Assembly: GCA_017462125.1 (NCBI GenBank)
Contig: JAFTRQ010000211.1
Coordinates: 1 to 14,458, forward strand
Origin: Clostridia bacterium
GTDB lineage: Bacteria; Bacillota_A; Clostridia; Oscillospirales; CAG-272
Reading direction: 5' to 3'
DNA: 14,458 bases
The notes below the pieces were generated by a model. That model was not told the DNA's origin. It saw only the letters and a program-made list of their open reading frames with translations, and searched no databases. The position numbers were made by a program, and so were the translations under genes. Shown here piece after piece: positions 1 to 6,442 of this stretch (within the stretch, counting starts at the first letter, position 1; every line of letters begins with the position of its first letter).

Positions 1-52
1 ACTGCATATTCGCATAAAGTAAACTGCATCGTAATCGAAGATTAAAGACTAA

Positions 53-84
53 AGGCTCAAGATTGGTTTTCCTCTCTTGAGCCT
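53..84 (+). terminator. Hairpin, possible terminator of an upstream gene
   Basis: Arms AGGCTCAAGA (53-62) and TCTTGAGCCT (75-84) form a perfect 10-bp stem with a 12-nt loop. A weak T-rich run (AAAGTTTTAT) follows. The gene it would terminate lies outside the window, so the role is inferred from shape only. The rest of 1-159 shows no coding potential. Confidence 0.45.
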
Positions 85-159
85 AAAGTTTTATACATAA
101 AGCACAAATGATTTTAGGACGCAATCTCAATTATTTTTCAAAAAGATTTTCAAAACCTA

Positions 160-188
160 TTGACAAAGAGGGTATTTCGTGTTATAAT
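160..188 (+). promoter_or_regulatory. Consensus sigma-A promoter of a candidate small RNA
   Basis: TTGACA (160-165) and TATAAT (183-188) are separated by exactly 17 bp, a perfect vegetative promoter. The expected start is near 195. No open reading frame with a ribosome binding site follows before the terminator at 266-311, so the promoter most likely serves a short non-coding transcript. Confidence 0.8.
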
Positions 189-194
189 CTACCT

Positions 195-311
195 GTTAAT
201 AAATCATAGGCAAGAAATGCGCCTTTTCATCAAGTTGCAATTTTGTCCTATGAGCCCATCTGAATAACACCTCAAATTCGGATCATTCAAGTTCGGTTTG
301 AGGTGTTTTTC
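195..311 (+). ncRNA. Candidate small structured RNA of about 115 nt, family unrecognised
   Basis: This short unit has a perfect promoter on one side and a strong intrinsic terminator on the other. Between them is a long imperfect hairpin. Its 5' arm at 205-220 (CATAGG then AAGAAATGC) pairs with 237-252 (GCAATTTTGT then CCTATG), giving 16 stacked positions with mismatches at only three of them and one G-U pair. The apical loop is about 221-236. No start codon with a Shine-Dalgarno sequence is present. It does not show the conserved cores I know for 4.5S SRP RNA, T-box, purine, SAM, fluoride or lysine elements. It could instead be an attenuated leader whose gene was displaced when the insertion sequence arrived just downstream. 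The family is unknown to me. Confidence 0.5.
266..311 (+). terminator. Intrinsic terminator of the candidate small RNA
   Basis: AACACCTCAAA (266-276) pairs perfectly with TTTGAGGTGTT (297-307), an 11-bp stem that can extend by two wobble pairs. It is followed by a T run (TTTTTCT). The loop is about 20 nt. This is a textbook Rho-independent terminator on the plus strand. Confidence 0.8.
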
Positions 312-375
312 TATTTCATAAACCCTTAGACACAAGGCTTTTTGCTACTTTTATACTAAAAATATTTTTATATTT

Positions 376-419
376 GCGGTTGCTGATTTTTGTCGAATCG
401 GCAGCCGCTTTTAATTTTT
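376..419 (+). terminator. Plus-strand terminator abutting the transposase 3' end
   Basis: The arms GCGGTTGCTGAT (376-387) and ATCGGCAGCCGC (397-408) form a 12-pair stem in plus-strand RNA, with two U-G wobbles that break the pairing on the minus strand. TTTTAATTTTT follows. The asymmetry indicates a terminator for plus-strand transcription, which is antisense to the transposase. It would stop transcripts arriving from the left before they run through the transposase gene. Confidence 0.6.
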
Positions 420-1577
420 CTCCTCCGTTTGAACCACTGATGTACGGTTTGGATTATAGAAATAGTACATTTCCTCGTATTTGTCGGGTGTCTGATAGCG
501 GAGTAGGGAATGAGGGCGCTCTGAATTGTAGAAAGCTATATAATTATGTACGCCATTTAAGAATTCTGTTTCTGTTTGATAATTCCGCCTATATAATTCC
601 TCACGCTTCATATTTGCAAAGAAGGATTCGCAGACAGAATTGTCATACGGTGTGCCTTTTCGTGAAAAAGACTGTTGCACATTCAGTTGTTTTAGATAAG
701 TCATAAAGGTACGAGATGTGTAGTTGGCTCCTTGATCGGAATGGAACAAAAGATTATCTTGAGGCTGACGTGAATTGTATGCCAGTTTAAACGTTCGCTT
801 GGTTAATTGTGTGCTGTTGCTTAAGGAAACACGATGAGCAACAACTTTTCTCGAATACAGATCTAATATGACACAAATATAGTAGGCTCTGTTATTGTGA
901 TGGTAGTATGTAACATCGCTTACCCAAACTGTGTTGGGATGGTCTACTTTGAATTCCTGCTTCAAGATATTTTCTTTTCGCTCTTGGTTCATCAGATAAA
1001 GAGTTTTGGCACAGTTTCGCATACTGAACATATCATTTTCGTGCATGATACTTGCGACCACACGTTCTGTGATCTTATGACCTCGGTCTTTCATAATGGC
1101 GGCTATCTTTCCAGCACCGTATATTTGTCCGCTTTCGTGGTATATTTCTCGAATGATGGGGAGCAGCTCGGCACGGCGTTTTTGATTTTCGGTTTGTCCA
1201 CCTTTACCGCGAAGTTTTCTGTTGTAGTACGTTGCTTTTGATATTTGCAAAGCCTCACAGAGAAGATTGACGGTGTATTCCTCCGATATTTGAGAGTCTA
1301 TGTACATGATCTTTTCGTCAAGCGAAGCGGCTTTGGTAAACGGCGCCTCTTGCAATATTTTAATGAATTTTTCCAAACGCTCGCAGCGGTGTTGCAGTTC
1401 CTTGTGCTTTTTCATATCGACGGGAGCGAATTTTTTGTTTTTCTTGTGTGCCTCTATCCACGTGTAAACGGTGGTTCTTGAGACATTGAATTTGCTCACA
1501 AGATCGCTAACGCTGACACCGGCTAAATACTGTTCGATTAATTTTTCCTTGGTTTTGTCTGAATATTTTTTGTTCAT
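411..1577 (-). CDS. IS3-family transposase, single fused ORF
   Basis: The protein (388 residues) catalyses cut-and-copy movement of the insertion sequence. Residues 8-45 form an N-terminal helix-turn-helix (SVSDLVSKFNVSRTTVYTWI region). A charged, leucine-spaced coiled-coil-like stretch follows at about 55-80. An HTH_21-type region lies at about 125-190 and the integrase catalytic core at about 205-375. The DDE triad is visible: D221 in WVSDVTY, D281 in FHSDQG and E317 in YDNSVCESF, with exactly 35 residues between D281 and E317 (DD35E). The start at 1577 has AAAGGA 8 nt upstream. Many IS3 relatives make this protein from orfA and orfB by frameshifting, but here both parts are in one uninterrupted frame, so no frameshift is needed. 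It appears intact and potentially active. Minus-strand TATACT boxes at 1608-1618 may drive it, with a poor -35 match near 1634-1640. Confidence 0.93.
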   Translation of the reverse strand: MNKKYSDKTKEKLIEQYLAGVSVSDLVSKFNVSRTTVYTWIEAHKKNKKFAPVDMKKHKELQHRCERLEKFIKILQEAPFTKAASLDEKIMYIDSQISEEYTVNLLCEALQISKATYYNRKLRGKGGQTENQKRRAELLPIIREIYHESGQIYGAGKIAAIMKDRGHKITERVVASIMHENDMFSMRNCAKTLYLMNQERKENILKQEFKVDHPNTVWVSDVTYYHHNNRAYYICVILDLYSRKVVAHRVSLSNSTQLTKRTFKLAYNSRQPQDNLLFHSDQGANYTSRTFMTYLKQLNVQQSFSRKGTPYDNSVCESFFANMKREELYRRNYQTETEFLNGVHNYIAFYNSERPHSLLRYQTPDKYEEMYYFYNPNRTSVVQTEEKN

Positions 1578-1633
1578 GATATTTTCCTTTCATTATGAAA
1601 AATTGAAAGTATAGTATATCATAAAATTTCGAA

Positions 1634-1685
1634 TGACAAATGAATTAATGCAGAAAAATATATTTGTCACGCTCTGCGTGACAAA
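1634..1685. repeat. Nested inverted repeats of TGACAAA between the IS and a regulator gene
   Basis: Three alternating copies of one heptamer are present: TGACAAA at 1634-1640, its complement TTTGTCA at 1663-1669, and TGACAAA again at 1679-1685. The last two sit in a perfect palindrome, TTTGTCACGC (1663-1672) and GCGTGACAAA (1676-1685), with only TCT between. It lies 18 bp upstream of the -35 box of the HTH gene. It could be an operator bound by that regulator, part of the insertion sequence end, or a small hairpin element. The sequence does not decide between these. Confidence 0.6.
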
Positions 1686-1702
1686 ATTCCGCGTAAGGTT
1701 GG

Positions 1703-1731
1703 TAGACATCTTGTTCAGAATATGGTATAAT
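1703..1731 (+). promoter_or_regulatory. Promoter of the HTH_XRE gene
   Basis: TAGACA (1703-1708) and TATAAT (1726-1731) are 17 bp apart, with an extended -10 TG at 1723-1724. Transcription would begin near 1738, giving a leader of about 27 nt before the ATG at 1765. This supports the downstream start over the longer reading frame that opens at 1633. Confidence 0.7.
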
Positions 1732-1764
1732 GATATCGAAGAAACGGGCAGGGAGGTAATCGTT

Positions 1765-2781
1765 ATGACACTTGGGCAGAGGATACAACAAATAAGAATA
1801 GAACACGGCCTTTCACAAGAAGAATTTGCAGAAAAGCTTGGGACAACGCGGCAAACAGTTTCTCGTTGGGAGCTTGATCAGACATTTCCGGAAATTGCAA
1901 AAATCGTACTCATCAGTAGAATTTTTTCTGTTAGTACCGACTCTATTTTAAAGGATGGTATAAGCACCTTTGATGTTGATGTTGAGCATTTTATCTGCGG
2001 CGTTTATCGTGGATCTAATTGTGAGATCATAGAAACCGAAAAGTTTTCACTTGTGATTTATTGCTCATCAGACAAAAACATTTTGGGAGCAAAGCTTTAT
2101 CGTGGCTACGAAAATAAAAAGCGGCTTGTTGCAATCTGCGAAAGAGATTTGTTGAATGAAAAAACCGAATATGCATATTTTATTGAAGATAGTGAACCTC
2201 ATACGGCAATTTGCAATAGTGAAATAGCATCGGGATTGGGAGCAGCTTATGACCCCACATTGAAGAAGTCAATGCGCCGTTTGGAATCTTTTGAAGTTGA
2301 TCACAGTGGAACCCCTTTGCCAACTGTAAAGGAAGCCGGAATACCCAAATGCCTTACTTTGTGGAGAATGGCTGACAGCTATCATGCAACACATGATGAT
2401 TTTAACTTTTTCTTATGCACAGGTAAGACAGAGTACATTTTCTCGATAAAAACAGAGAATACCAATATTTATTGTGGAGCGTCGTACAATATCGTTTTCG
2501 ATCTTGGTTTGTTTAGCGGTGGGCAGTTCTTCAGAATTCGAAATTATAAGGATAATAGTGAGAAATGGTGTGGATTCCATTGTGATTTTTCATACGAGTC
2601 AAGGGACATAAAAATACCCACCGAACAATGCGAGCTTGGCAAATGTCTTATGACAACAAAAGGACTTATGTGGTGTATAAAACGGTATACCGATGATGAG
2701 ATCGTTTTGCAAGGGTGCAACAACGATGAATATAACTATCGTCGCGGCGATAAGAGAACAGAGCAGTTTACTACAATATAA
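1765..2781 (+). CDS. HTH_XRE DNA-binding protein with unrecognised C-terminal region
   Basis: The protein has 338 residues. Residues 5-61 are a clear Cro/C1-type helix-turn-helix (GLSQEEFAEKLGTTRQTVSRWE), of the kind that binds an operator as a dimer. The remaining roughly 275 residues, rich in aromatic residues and predicted beta strands, match nothing I recognise and contain no obvious catalytic motif or membrane segment. It could be a ligand-sensing or protein-interaction module. I chose the start at 1765 because GGGAGG lies 8 nt upstream and a promoter sits at 1703-1731. An in-frame ATG at 1633 would add 44 residues and lies upstream of that promoter. The palindrome at 1663-1685 is a plausible autoregulatory site. 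The stop TAA overlaps an ATG (TAATG, 2779-2783), which suggests that the next gene was once translationally coupled. Confidence 0.85.
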   Translation: MTLGQRIQQIRIEHGLSQEEFAEKLGTTRQTVSRWELDQTFPEIAKIVLISRIFSVSTDSILKDGISTFDVDVEHFICGVYRGSNCEIIETEKFSLVIYCSSDKNILGAKLYRGYENKKRLVAICERDLLNEKTEYAYFIEDSEPHTAICNSEIASGLGAAYDPTLKKSMRRLESFEVDHSGTPLPTVKEAGIPKCLTLWRMADSYHATHDDFNFFLCTGKTEYIFSIKTENTNIYCGASYNIVFDLGLFSGGQFFRIRNYKDNSEKWCGFHCDFSYESRDIKIPTEQCELGKCLMTTKGLMWCIKRYTDDEIVLQGCNNDEYNYRRGDKRTEQFTTI

Positions 2782-2790
2782 TGGTTCAAA

Positions 2791-3207
2791 ATGAAATACA
2801 GAAAGGGAAGTGGACTTAGTCAAGAAGATCTTGCTAAAAAATTAGGAGTAACATTCCAAGCGGTCTCAAAATGGGAGAATGCAAAAGCTGCGCCTGATAT
2901 TACATTTTTGCCAATAATGGCTGATGTTTTTGAGTGTTCGATAGACGATCTCTTTTCATATATGCCAAAATCCGGAAGAGAAGAACTCAATATATTGCCG
3001 TGCGATTCTGTTCCTGAAGGTATGAAAAAGTATATAGGCGATCAAGTTAAATATCAGCTTGACCATAATGGTTCTACTGATAAGTTTTTGGAAATCATGG
3101 TAGAAAACCTATCAGGTAATTTCGAATTGACAGATGAGAATATAGAAAGATTATTAGATGCGTATAGAGAAATGTATAAAGGTGTAAGAAATAAGAAAAA
3201 TATGTAA
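2791..3207 (+). CDS. HTH_XRE regulator, N-terminus truncated or frameshifted
   Basis: The 138-residue reading frame begins almost directly at the conserved GLSQEDLAKKLGVTFQAVSKWE helix-turn-helix (residues 8-29), so most of helix 1 is missing. It is in the same frame as the preceding gene, separated by TAA and three codons, and ATG 2791 has no Shine-Dalgarno sequence. A different ATG at 2781 overlaps the upstream stop (TAATG) but runs only 12 codons. Removing one A from the run at 2788-2791 would join ATG 2781 to this frame and give an N-terminus beginning MVQMKYRKGSGLSQ, close to the usual length for such regulators. I therefore infer a probable single-base indel in a once coupled gene. The C-terminal 80 residues are charged, helical and unrecognised. 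Either a decayed gene or a poorly expressed truncated protein fits. Confidence 0.6.
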   Translation: MKYRKGSGLSQEDLAKKLGVTFQAVSKWENAKAAPDITFLPIMADVFECSIDDLFSYMPKSGREELNILPCDSVPEGMKKYIGDQVKYQLDHNGSTDKFLEIMVENLSGNFELTDENIERLLDAYREMYKGVRNKKNM

Positions 3208-3214
3208 TACAAAA

Positions 3215-3243
3215 CGAACCCCGTCTGTAAAAGATGGGGTTCG
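3215..3243. terminator. Bidirectional terminator between convergent genes
   Basis: CGAACCCCGTCT (3215-3226) pairs with AGATGGGGTTCG (3232-3243), a 12-pair stem with one G-U pair and loop GTAAA. On the minus strand it is followed by TTTTGTATT, and on the plus strand by a weaker TAAATTTA. It lies 8 bp after the plus-strand HTH gene and 6 bp beyond the 3' end of the minus-strand membrane protein gene, so it probably serves both. Confidence 0.8.
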
Positions 3244-3248
3244 TAAAT

Positions 3249-4013
3249 TTATTGAGGCCTTTTGTTTTGTTCAAGCACTTCCTTGGCAACGTTTACGTTC
3301 GTTTTCAACCACGACAAGTATTCCCTTAAATGTTCGGAAATCAAACGATCATTATAAAGAGAAAAAAAGAATCTGCGCCGTTGCTTTCGAAGCTCCATTG
3401 TGCTTGCAATGACTTGCTGCAATCGATCATATTTTACTACGATTTTGTTATCTTCGGCGAAGCTGCGGATCTTTGCAAGAACGTTGCAGGAGCATACTAC
3501 GTCAATAGAGAAGATACCAAGATAAAAACCGATCACAAAAGAAAAAGTAAGATTTGCGGCGAGCCAATCAAGAAGGAAAAGAATGTTTGGATGGATCAAA
3601 AAATAGTAGACCGCGCCTAAAATCGCCCAAAACAGCGAAAATCGCGGGCAGATGATACCGTTTATATTGCCCCATTCAGCTGAATAATCCCATAAATGTA
3701 CCTTTAATATCTTAATGGAAACGATTCCGGCAACGTATTCAATTGCGGTCATGCATATCGCCATGATCAAGAATAAAACGATCTTGGCAAACCATCCGTG
3801 AATCGTGAAATAACGCTCCAAGCCAGCTAAAAGATAGAGCATACATAAACCAAAGCCGTAAAGCGGAAGCCAAGGGCCTGTGAGAAAGCCCGGATTGATC
3901 CATTTTCGTTCGGGATTATTTTTGGAAAAAAAGCGTCGGAATATCAGCTCTAAGCCCCAGCCCGCCGAGCAACCGATGCAAAAAAGAAAGGCCAGCTTCA
4001 AGATAAGACTCAT
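3249..4013 (-). CDS. CmpB-like putative ABC-type multipass membrane protein
   Basis: This 254-residue inner-membrane protein resembles the Pfam family called putative ABC transporter type IV / CmpB. Transport is only the family's label, and the actual substrate is unknown. Hydrophobic segments fall at about residues 5-22, 48-66, 74-97, 124-141 and 152-172. Family-like motifs include GWGLELIFRR (18-27), KWINPGFLTGPWLPLYG (37-53), AIEYVAG near 90-96 and HLWDYS (106-111) followed by NINGIICPRFS (116-126). The last 80 residues are cytoplasmic-type, charged and arginine-rich. The start has GGAGG 7 nt upstream. It is a single-gene unit: no ATPase gene is nearby, so a classical ABC transporter role is doubtful. 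Confidence 0.85.
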   Translation of the reverse strand: MSLILKLAFLFCIGCSAGWGLELIFRRFFSKNNPERKWINPGFLTGPWLPLYGFGLCMLYLLAGLERYFTIHGWFAKIVLFLIMAICMTAIEYVAGIVSIKILKVHLWDYSAEWGNINGIICPRFSLFWAILGAVYYFLIHPNILFLLDWLAANLTFSFVIGFYLGIFSIDVVCSCNVLAKIRSFAEDNKIVVKYDRLQQVIASTMELRKQRRRFFFSLYNDRLISEHLREYLSWLKTNVNVAKEVLEQNKRPQ

Positions 4014-4044
4014 TATTGTCCTCCAAGGTCATATTTTCTATTAT

Positions 4045-4073
4045 ATTATACGCAGAAAGATAAACCTTGATTA
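4045..4073 (-). promoter_or_regulatory. Probable promoter of the CmpB-like gene
   Basis: On the minus strand a TATAAT box (4045-4050) lies about 32 bp before the ATG. The -35 region 17-18 bp further upstream (TAATCA or TTAATC) is a weak match. The rest of 4074-4223 contains only AT-rich sequence and a small AAAGCTT...AAGCTTT hairpin near 4167-4186. Confidence 0.4.
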
Positions 4074-4223
4074 AAGCCAATTTTAAGCCGATTTTAAGAT
4101 TGAGAATTTTTTGATTTGCTTACTTTAGAAATTAAAAATATAAAATTGAGGCTACGGAGATGAGAAAAGCTTTGAACTAAGCTTTGCCCATTTTTCAAAG
4201 GTTATTGAAGTGGGAGAGGGGCT

Positions 4224-4272
4224 GTGGGGGAGAGGGCGAAACTTTTTTTAAAAGTTTCGCCCTCTCCCCCAC
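4224..4272. repeat. Perfect 23-bp inverted repeat, terminator-like dispersed element
   Basis: The left arm, 4224-4246, starts GTGGGGGAGAGGGCG and ends AAACTTTT. It pairs without mismatch with the right arm at 4250-4272, leaving a 3-nt loop. It begins 13 bp past the lysS stop, so it may stop or protect the lysS transcript. No T tract follows outside the stem on the minus strand, so it is not a textbook Rho-independent terminator. The purine-rich GGGGGAGAGGG arm is preceded by a related GGGAGAGGGG at 4212-4221. Length, perfection and G-rich arm suggest a mobile or dispersed palindromic element. Confidence 0.75.
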
Positions 4273-4285
4273 GTGTTATATACAA

Positions 4286-6337
4286 TTAATGAATAGCTGT
4301 TCCTTCGGGGACCATGTCGTCTACGAAGATGACCTTACAGCCGCAAGCATTGTTGGTAGCCGCAAGAAGCATACCGTTGCTTGTTACGCCGGTGATGCGG
4401 GCGGGCTCAAGGTTCGCGATAACGATGATCTTCTTGCCGATCAGCTCATCGGGAGTATAGTCGTGCTTGATGCTGGAGACGATTACTCTCTCTCCGATGC
4501 CGTCGTTCAGAGTCAACTTGTAGCAGGAGTGAGACTTTCTGATCTCCTGACACTTGACGATCTTGCAAACTCTGAGGTCGAGCTTCGCGAAGTCGTCCAT
4601 AGTAACCTTTTCTTCCTTAATAGGCTCAACGGGATCGGGATCGCCGTAAACCTTCTCCTCCACAACGGGGTTAAGAGCCGCCTCGATCTCGGCATTCTTT
4701 GCCTTCTCTGCGTCGGTCTCTGCATAAGAGAAGTCAAGCAGTCCTACGAATCTGTCCTTCTCAATTGCGTAGAGGAAGAGATAGAGTCTGGGACCCTGCT
4801 CCTTGTCGATAAGAAGCTTGTAGATGGTCTTGAAGAACTTACCCTGAATGGCCTTCAGCTCCTTCTGATCTGCTACCTCAGGGTAGATCTCCTTGGGGAT
4901 AGCGTAGAGCTTCTGATTCAACTCATCGAGAGTGTAGGTTCCGTTTGCGATATAGTCGTAGAGAGACGCGATAGCCGCCTTTTCCTTCTCGTCAAGCTCG
5001 TTCCAGATCTCAAAGTTACGGGTTGCGCGGAGCTTGTTTACCTGCTCGGGAGCGCACTGCTCAAGCCAGAACTTTGCTCTGTCAAGACGGTCTGCAAACT
5101 GCTCGTACTTGTAGGGAGTTCCGATCTTCTCAAATACGGTCTCAAGCATGGGAACGTTGAAGTCAACGATACTTCCAAGCTGAACGAGAAGCGCCATAGG
5201 AACAGTGTCAAGCTTTCTGTCACCGATCATACAGTTGTACATAACGGATGCGTTGTATTCAAGCGCCTCGCCATTGATGTATTCGTTGTACATCTTGTCG
5301 AACTCGAAGTACTGACGAAGAATACCGTCGTCGAAGCAGAAATCAAACGCCTTGGTGGGCTCGGTCTTGGAGTAGAGCCAAAGAATGATCTCGGGCTGAT
5401 AGAGCTTCAGCATGGTGTCGGGAGTCAGGTTAAGACCCGAGGACGAGGACATCTTGCCCGCAACGCCCTTGATTCCGATGAATTCGTAGCCCTGATAGAT
5501 GGGCGCGTCGTAGTTGTATATCTTCTTTGCGATGACCTTGGAGTTGTTGTAGGAGCCTGTGGGAGCGCTGTGATCCTTTCCGCCGGGCTCAAAGTCAACC
5601 TGCTCATATTTCCATCTCATTGCCCAGTCAACCTTCCAACCGAGCTTGCAGTTGAAGTTTTCGAGGAAATTGAAGTGACCCTTATGACCGCAACGGCACT
5701 CGAACTCAGCCTCGGTGCAATCCTCGTTGACGGAGGTGATGGTGGTGAAGTCGGTGTGACACTCGGGACAGAAAATACTTACGGGATAATACTTTTCTCT
5801 TTCAGCGTCGTGCTCAGCCTTCAGCTCCTCTTCGCTCTTGGACTTATCCTTGGTCTTGAAGGAGTCGAGAATGTCGAAGATCTCGCCTCTCATTCTGAGG
5901 GCATGAATAAGATCGTCGCGGTATTTACCCGAGCGGTACATATCCGCCTGATAACGACAGTCAAGCTTGATTCCAAAAGGCTCGATGCCCTTGAGGAACT
6001 CTTCCTCAAAGTGCTTTGCGTAGTTTTCGTGGCATCCCCAAGGGTCGGGAATGTCAACGTAGGGGCAACCGATGTACTTGTCGTAAGCGTCGCCAACTAC
6101 CGCCTGAACGTTAGCGGGGATCTTACGGCAACGGTCGAACTCGTCCCAAGATATGATAAGACGTGCTTTTTTGCCCTTCTTCTCGAGTGCCTTGACAACG
6201 AAAAGAGGAGTTGCCAGGTCTCTGAAGTTACCTATATGAACAGAACCCGAGGGGCTGACGCCTGCGGCGCAAACGTACTCCTCCTTGTCGGGGTTTCTCT
6301 TAATTAATTGCTCGGCGATTTCTTCTGACCAATGCAT
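4286..6337 (-). CDS. lysS: Class I lysyl-tRNA synthetase fused to a C-terminal tRNA-binding domain
   Basis: The enzyme charges tRNA-Lys with lysine using ATP in the cytoplasm. Its 683 residues begin with a class I Rossmann core containing the HIGH-like signature SGSVHIGN (30-37) and the KMSKS-like GKMSSSSG (294-301). Both are in the form used by archaeal-type class I LysRS and not by the common class II enzyme. A cysteine cluster at C190, C193, C207, C214 and C216 looks like an inserted zinc ribbon. The class I helical anticodon-binding region follows to about 540. Residues of about 578-683 (FAKLDLRVCKIV, then ANLEPARITGVTSNGMLLAA) are an EMAP/CsaA-like OB-fold tRNA-binding domain, normally seen at the C-terminus of MetRS in Clostridia. 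Class I LysRS proteins usually end near 500-550 residues, so the domain is an addition. GGAAGG sits 7 nt before the ATG. The large plus-strand frame opposite is a shadow. Confidence 0.92.
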   Translation of the reverse strand: MHWSEEIAEQLIKRNPDKEEYVCAAGVSPSGSVHIGNFRDLATPLFVVKALEKKGKKARLIISWDEFDRCRKIPANVQAVVGDAYDKYIGCPYVDIPDPWGCHENYAKHFEEEFLKGIEPFGIKLDCRYQADMYRSGKYRDDLIHALRMRGEIFDILDSFKTKDKSKSEEELKAEHDAEREKYYPVSIFCPECHTDFTTITSVNEDCTEAEFECRCGHKGHFNFLENFNCKLGWKVDWAMRWKYEQVDFEPGGKDHSAPTGSYNNSKVIAKKIYNYDAPIYQGYEFIGIKGVAGKMSSSSGLNLTPDTMLKLYQPEIILWLYSKTEPTKAFDFCFDDGILRQYFEFDKMYNEYINGEALEYNASVMYNCMIGDRKLDTVPMALLVQLGSIVDFNVPMLETVFEKIGTPYKYEQFADRLDRAKFWLEQCAPEQVNKLRATRNFEIWNELDEKEKAAIASLYDYIANGTYTLDELNQKLYAIPKEIYPEVADQKELKAIQGKFFKTIYKLLIDKEQGPRLYLFLYAIEKDRFVGLLDFSYAETDAEKAKNAEIEAALNPVVEEKVYGDPDPVEPIKEEKVTMDDFAKLDLRVCKIVKCQEIRKSHSCYKLTLNDGIGERVIVSSIKHDYTPDELIGKKIIVIANLEPARITGVTSNGMLLAATNNACGCKVIFVDDMVPEGTAIH

Positions 6338-6377
6338 AATTATACCTTCCTTAAATCTTTACAAAATAATACATTAT

Positions 6378-6406
6378 ATTGTATCACATTTTTATTCTTT
6401 TGTCAA
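6378..6406 (-). promoter_or_regulatory. Consensus promoter of lysS
   Basis: Read on the minus strand, TTGACA (6401-6406) and TACAAT (6378-6383) are 17 bp apart, with TGA forming an extended -10. The start near 6371 gives a leader of only about 34 nt, too short for a T-box or lysine riboswitch. The promoter lies just downstream of the stop of the preceding minus-strand gene. No terminator is visible between them, so read-through into lysS is also possible. Confidence 0.8.
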
Positions 6407-6442
6407 CATAAAAAGCGCAATTGTTTCAAGCACTGATGAGTT

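Larger units (their letters stand above)
376..1640 (-). mobile_element. IS3-family insertion sequence, ends approximate
   Basis: The element is defined by its single transposase gene (411-1577). AT-rich non-coding flanks reach about 376 on the left and 1640 on the right. I looked for the terminal inverted repeats typical of IS3 members (5'-TG...CA-3') and for a 3-4 bp target duplication, but found no pair convincing enough to fix the ends, so the limits are estimates. Both neighbours have intact promoters pointing away from or toward the element, so it appears to sit between transcription units and not inside a recognisable gene. Confidence 0.5.

Noticed and set aside
374..706. A 110-codon plus-strand frame at the end of the insertion sequence
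   Set aside because: It is antisense to the transposase C-terminus, which carries the conserved DDE glutamate region. It also begins just before the hairpin terminator.
1633..1764. Upstream extension of the first HTH protein by 44 residues
   Set aside because: It would start before the promoter at 1703-1731 and across the palindrome. ATG 1765 has a proper GGGAGG site and begins exactly at the HTH domain.
4184..6307. A 707-codon plus-strand reading frame
   Set aside because: It is the antisense shadow of lysS. The minus strand shows complete class I LysRS motifs, a ribosome binding site and a consensus promoter, while the plus frame has no family motif.
6338..6376. T-box or lysine riboswitch ahead of lysS
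   Set aside because: The leader is only about 34 nt and lacks the specifier, antiterminator or lysine-element core.
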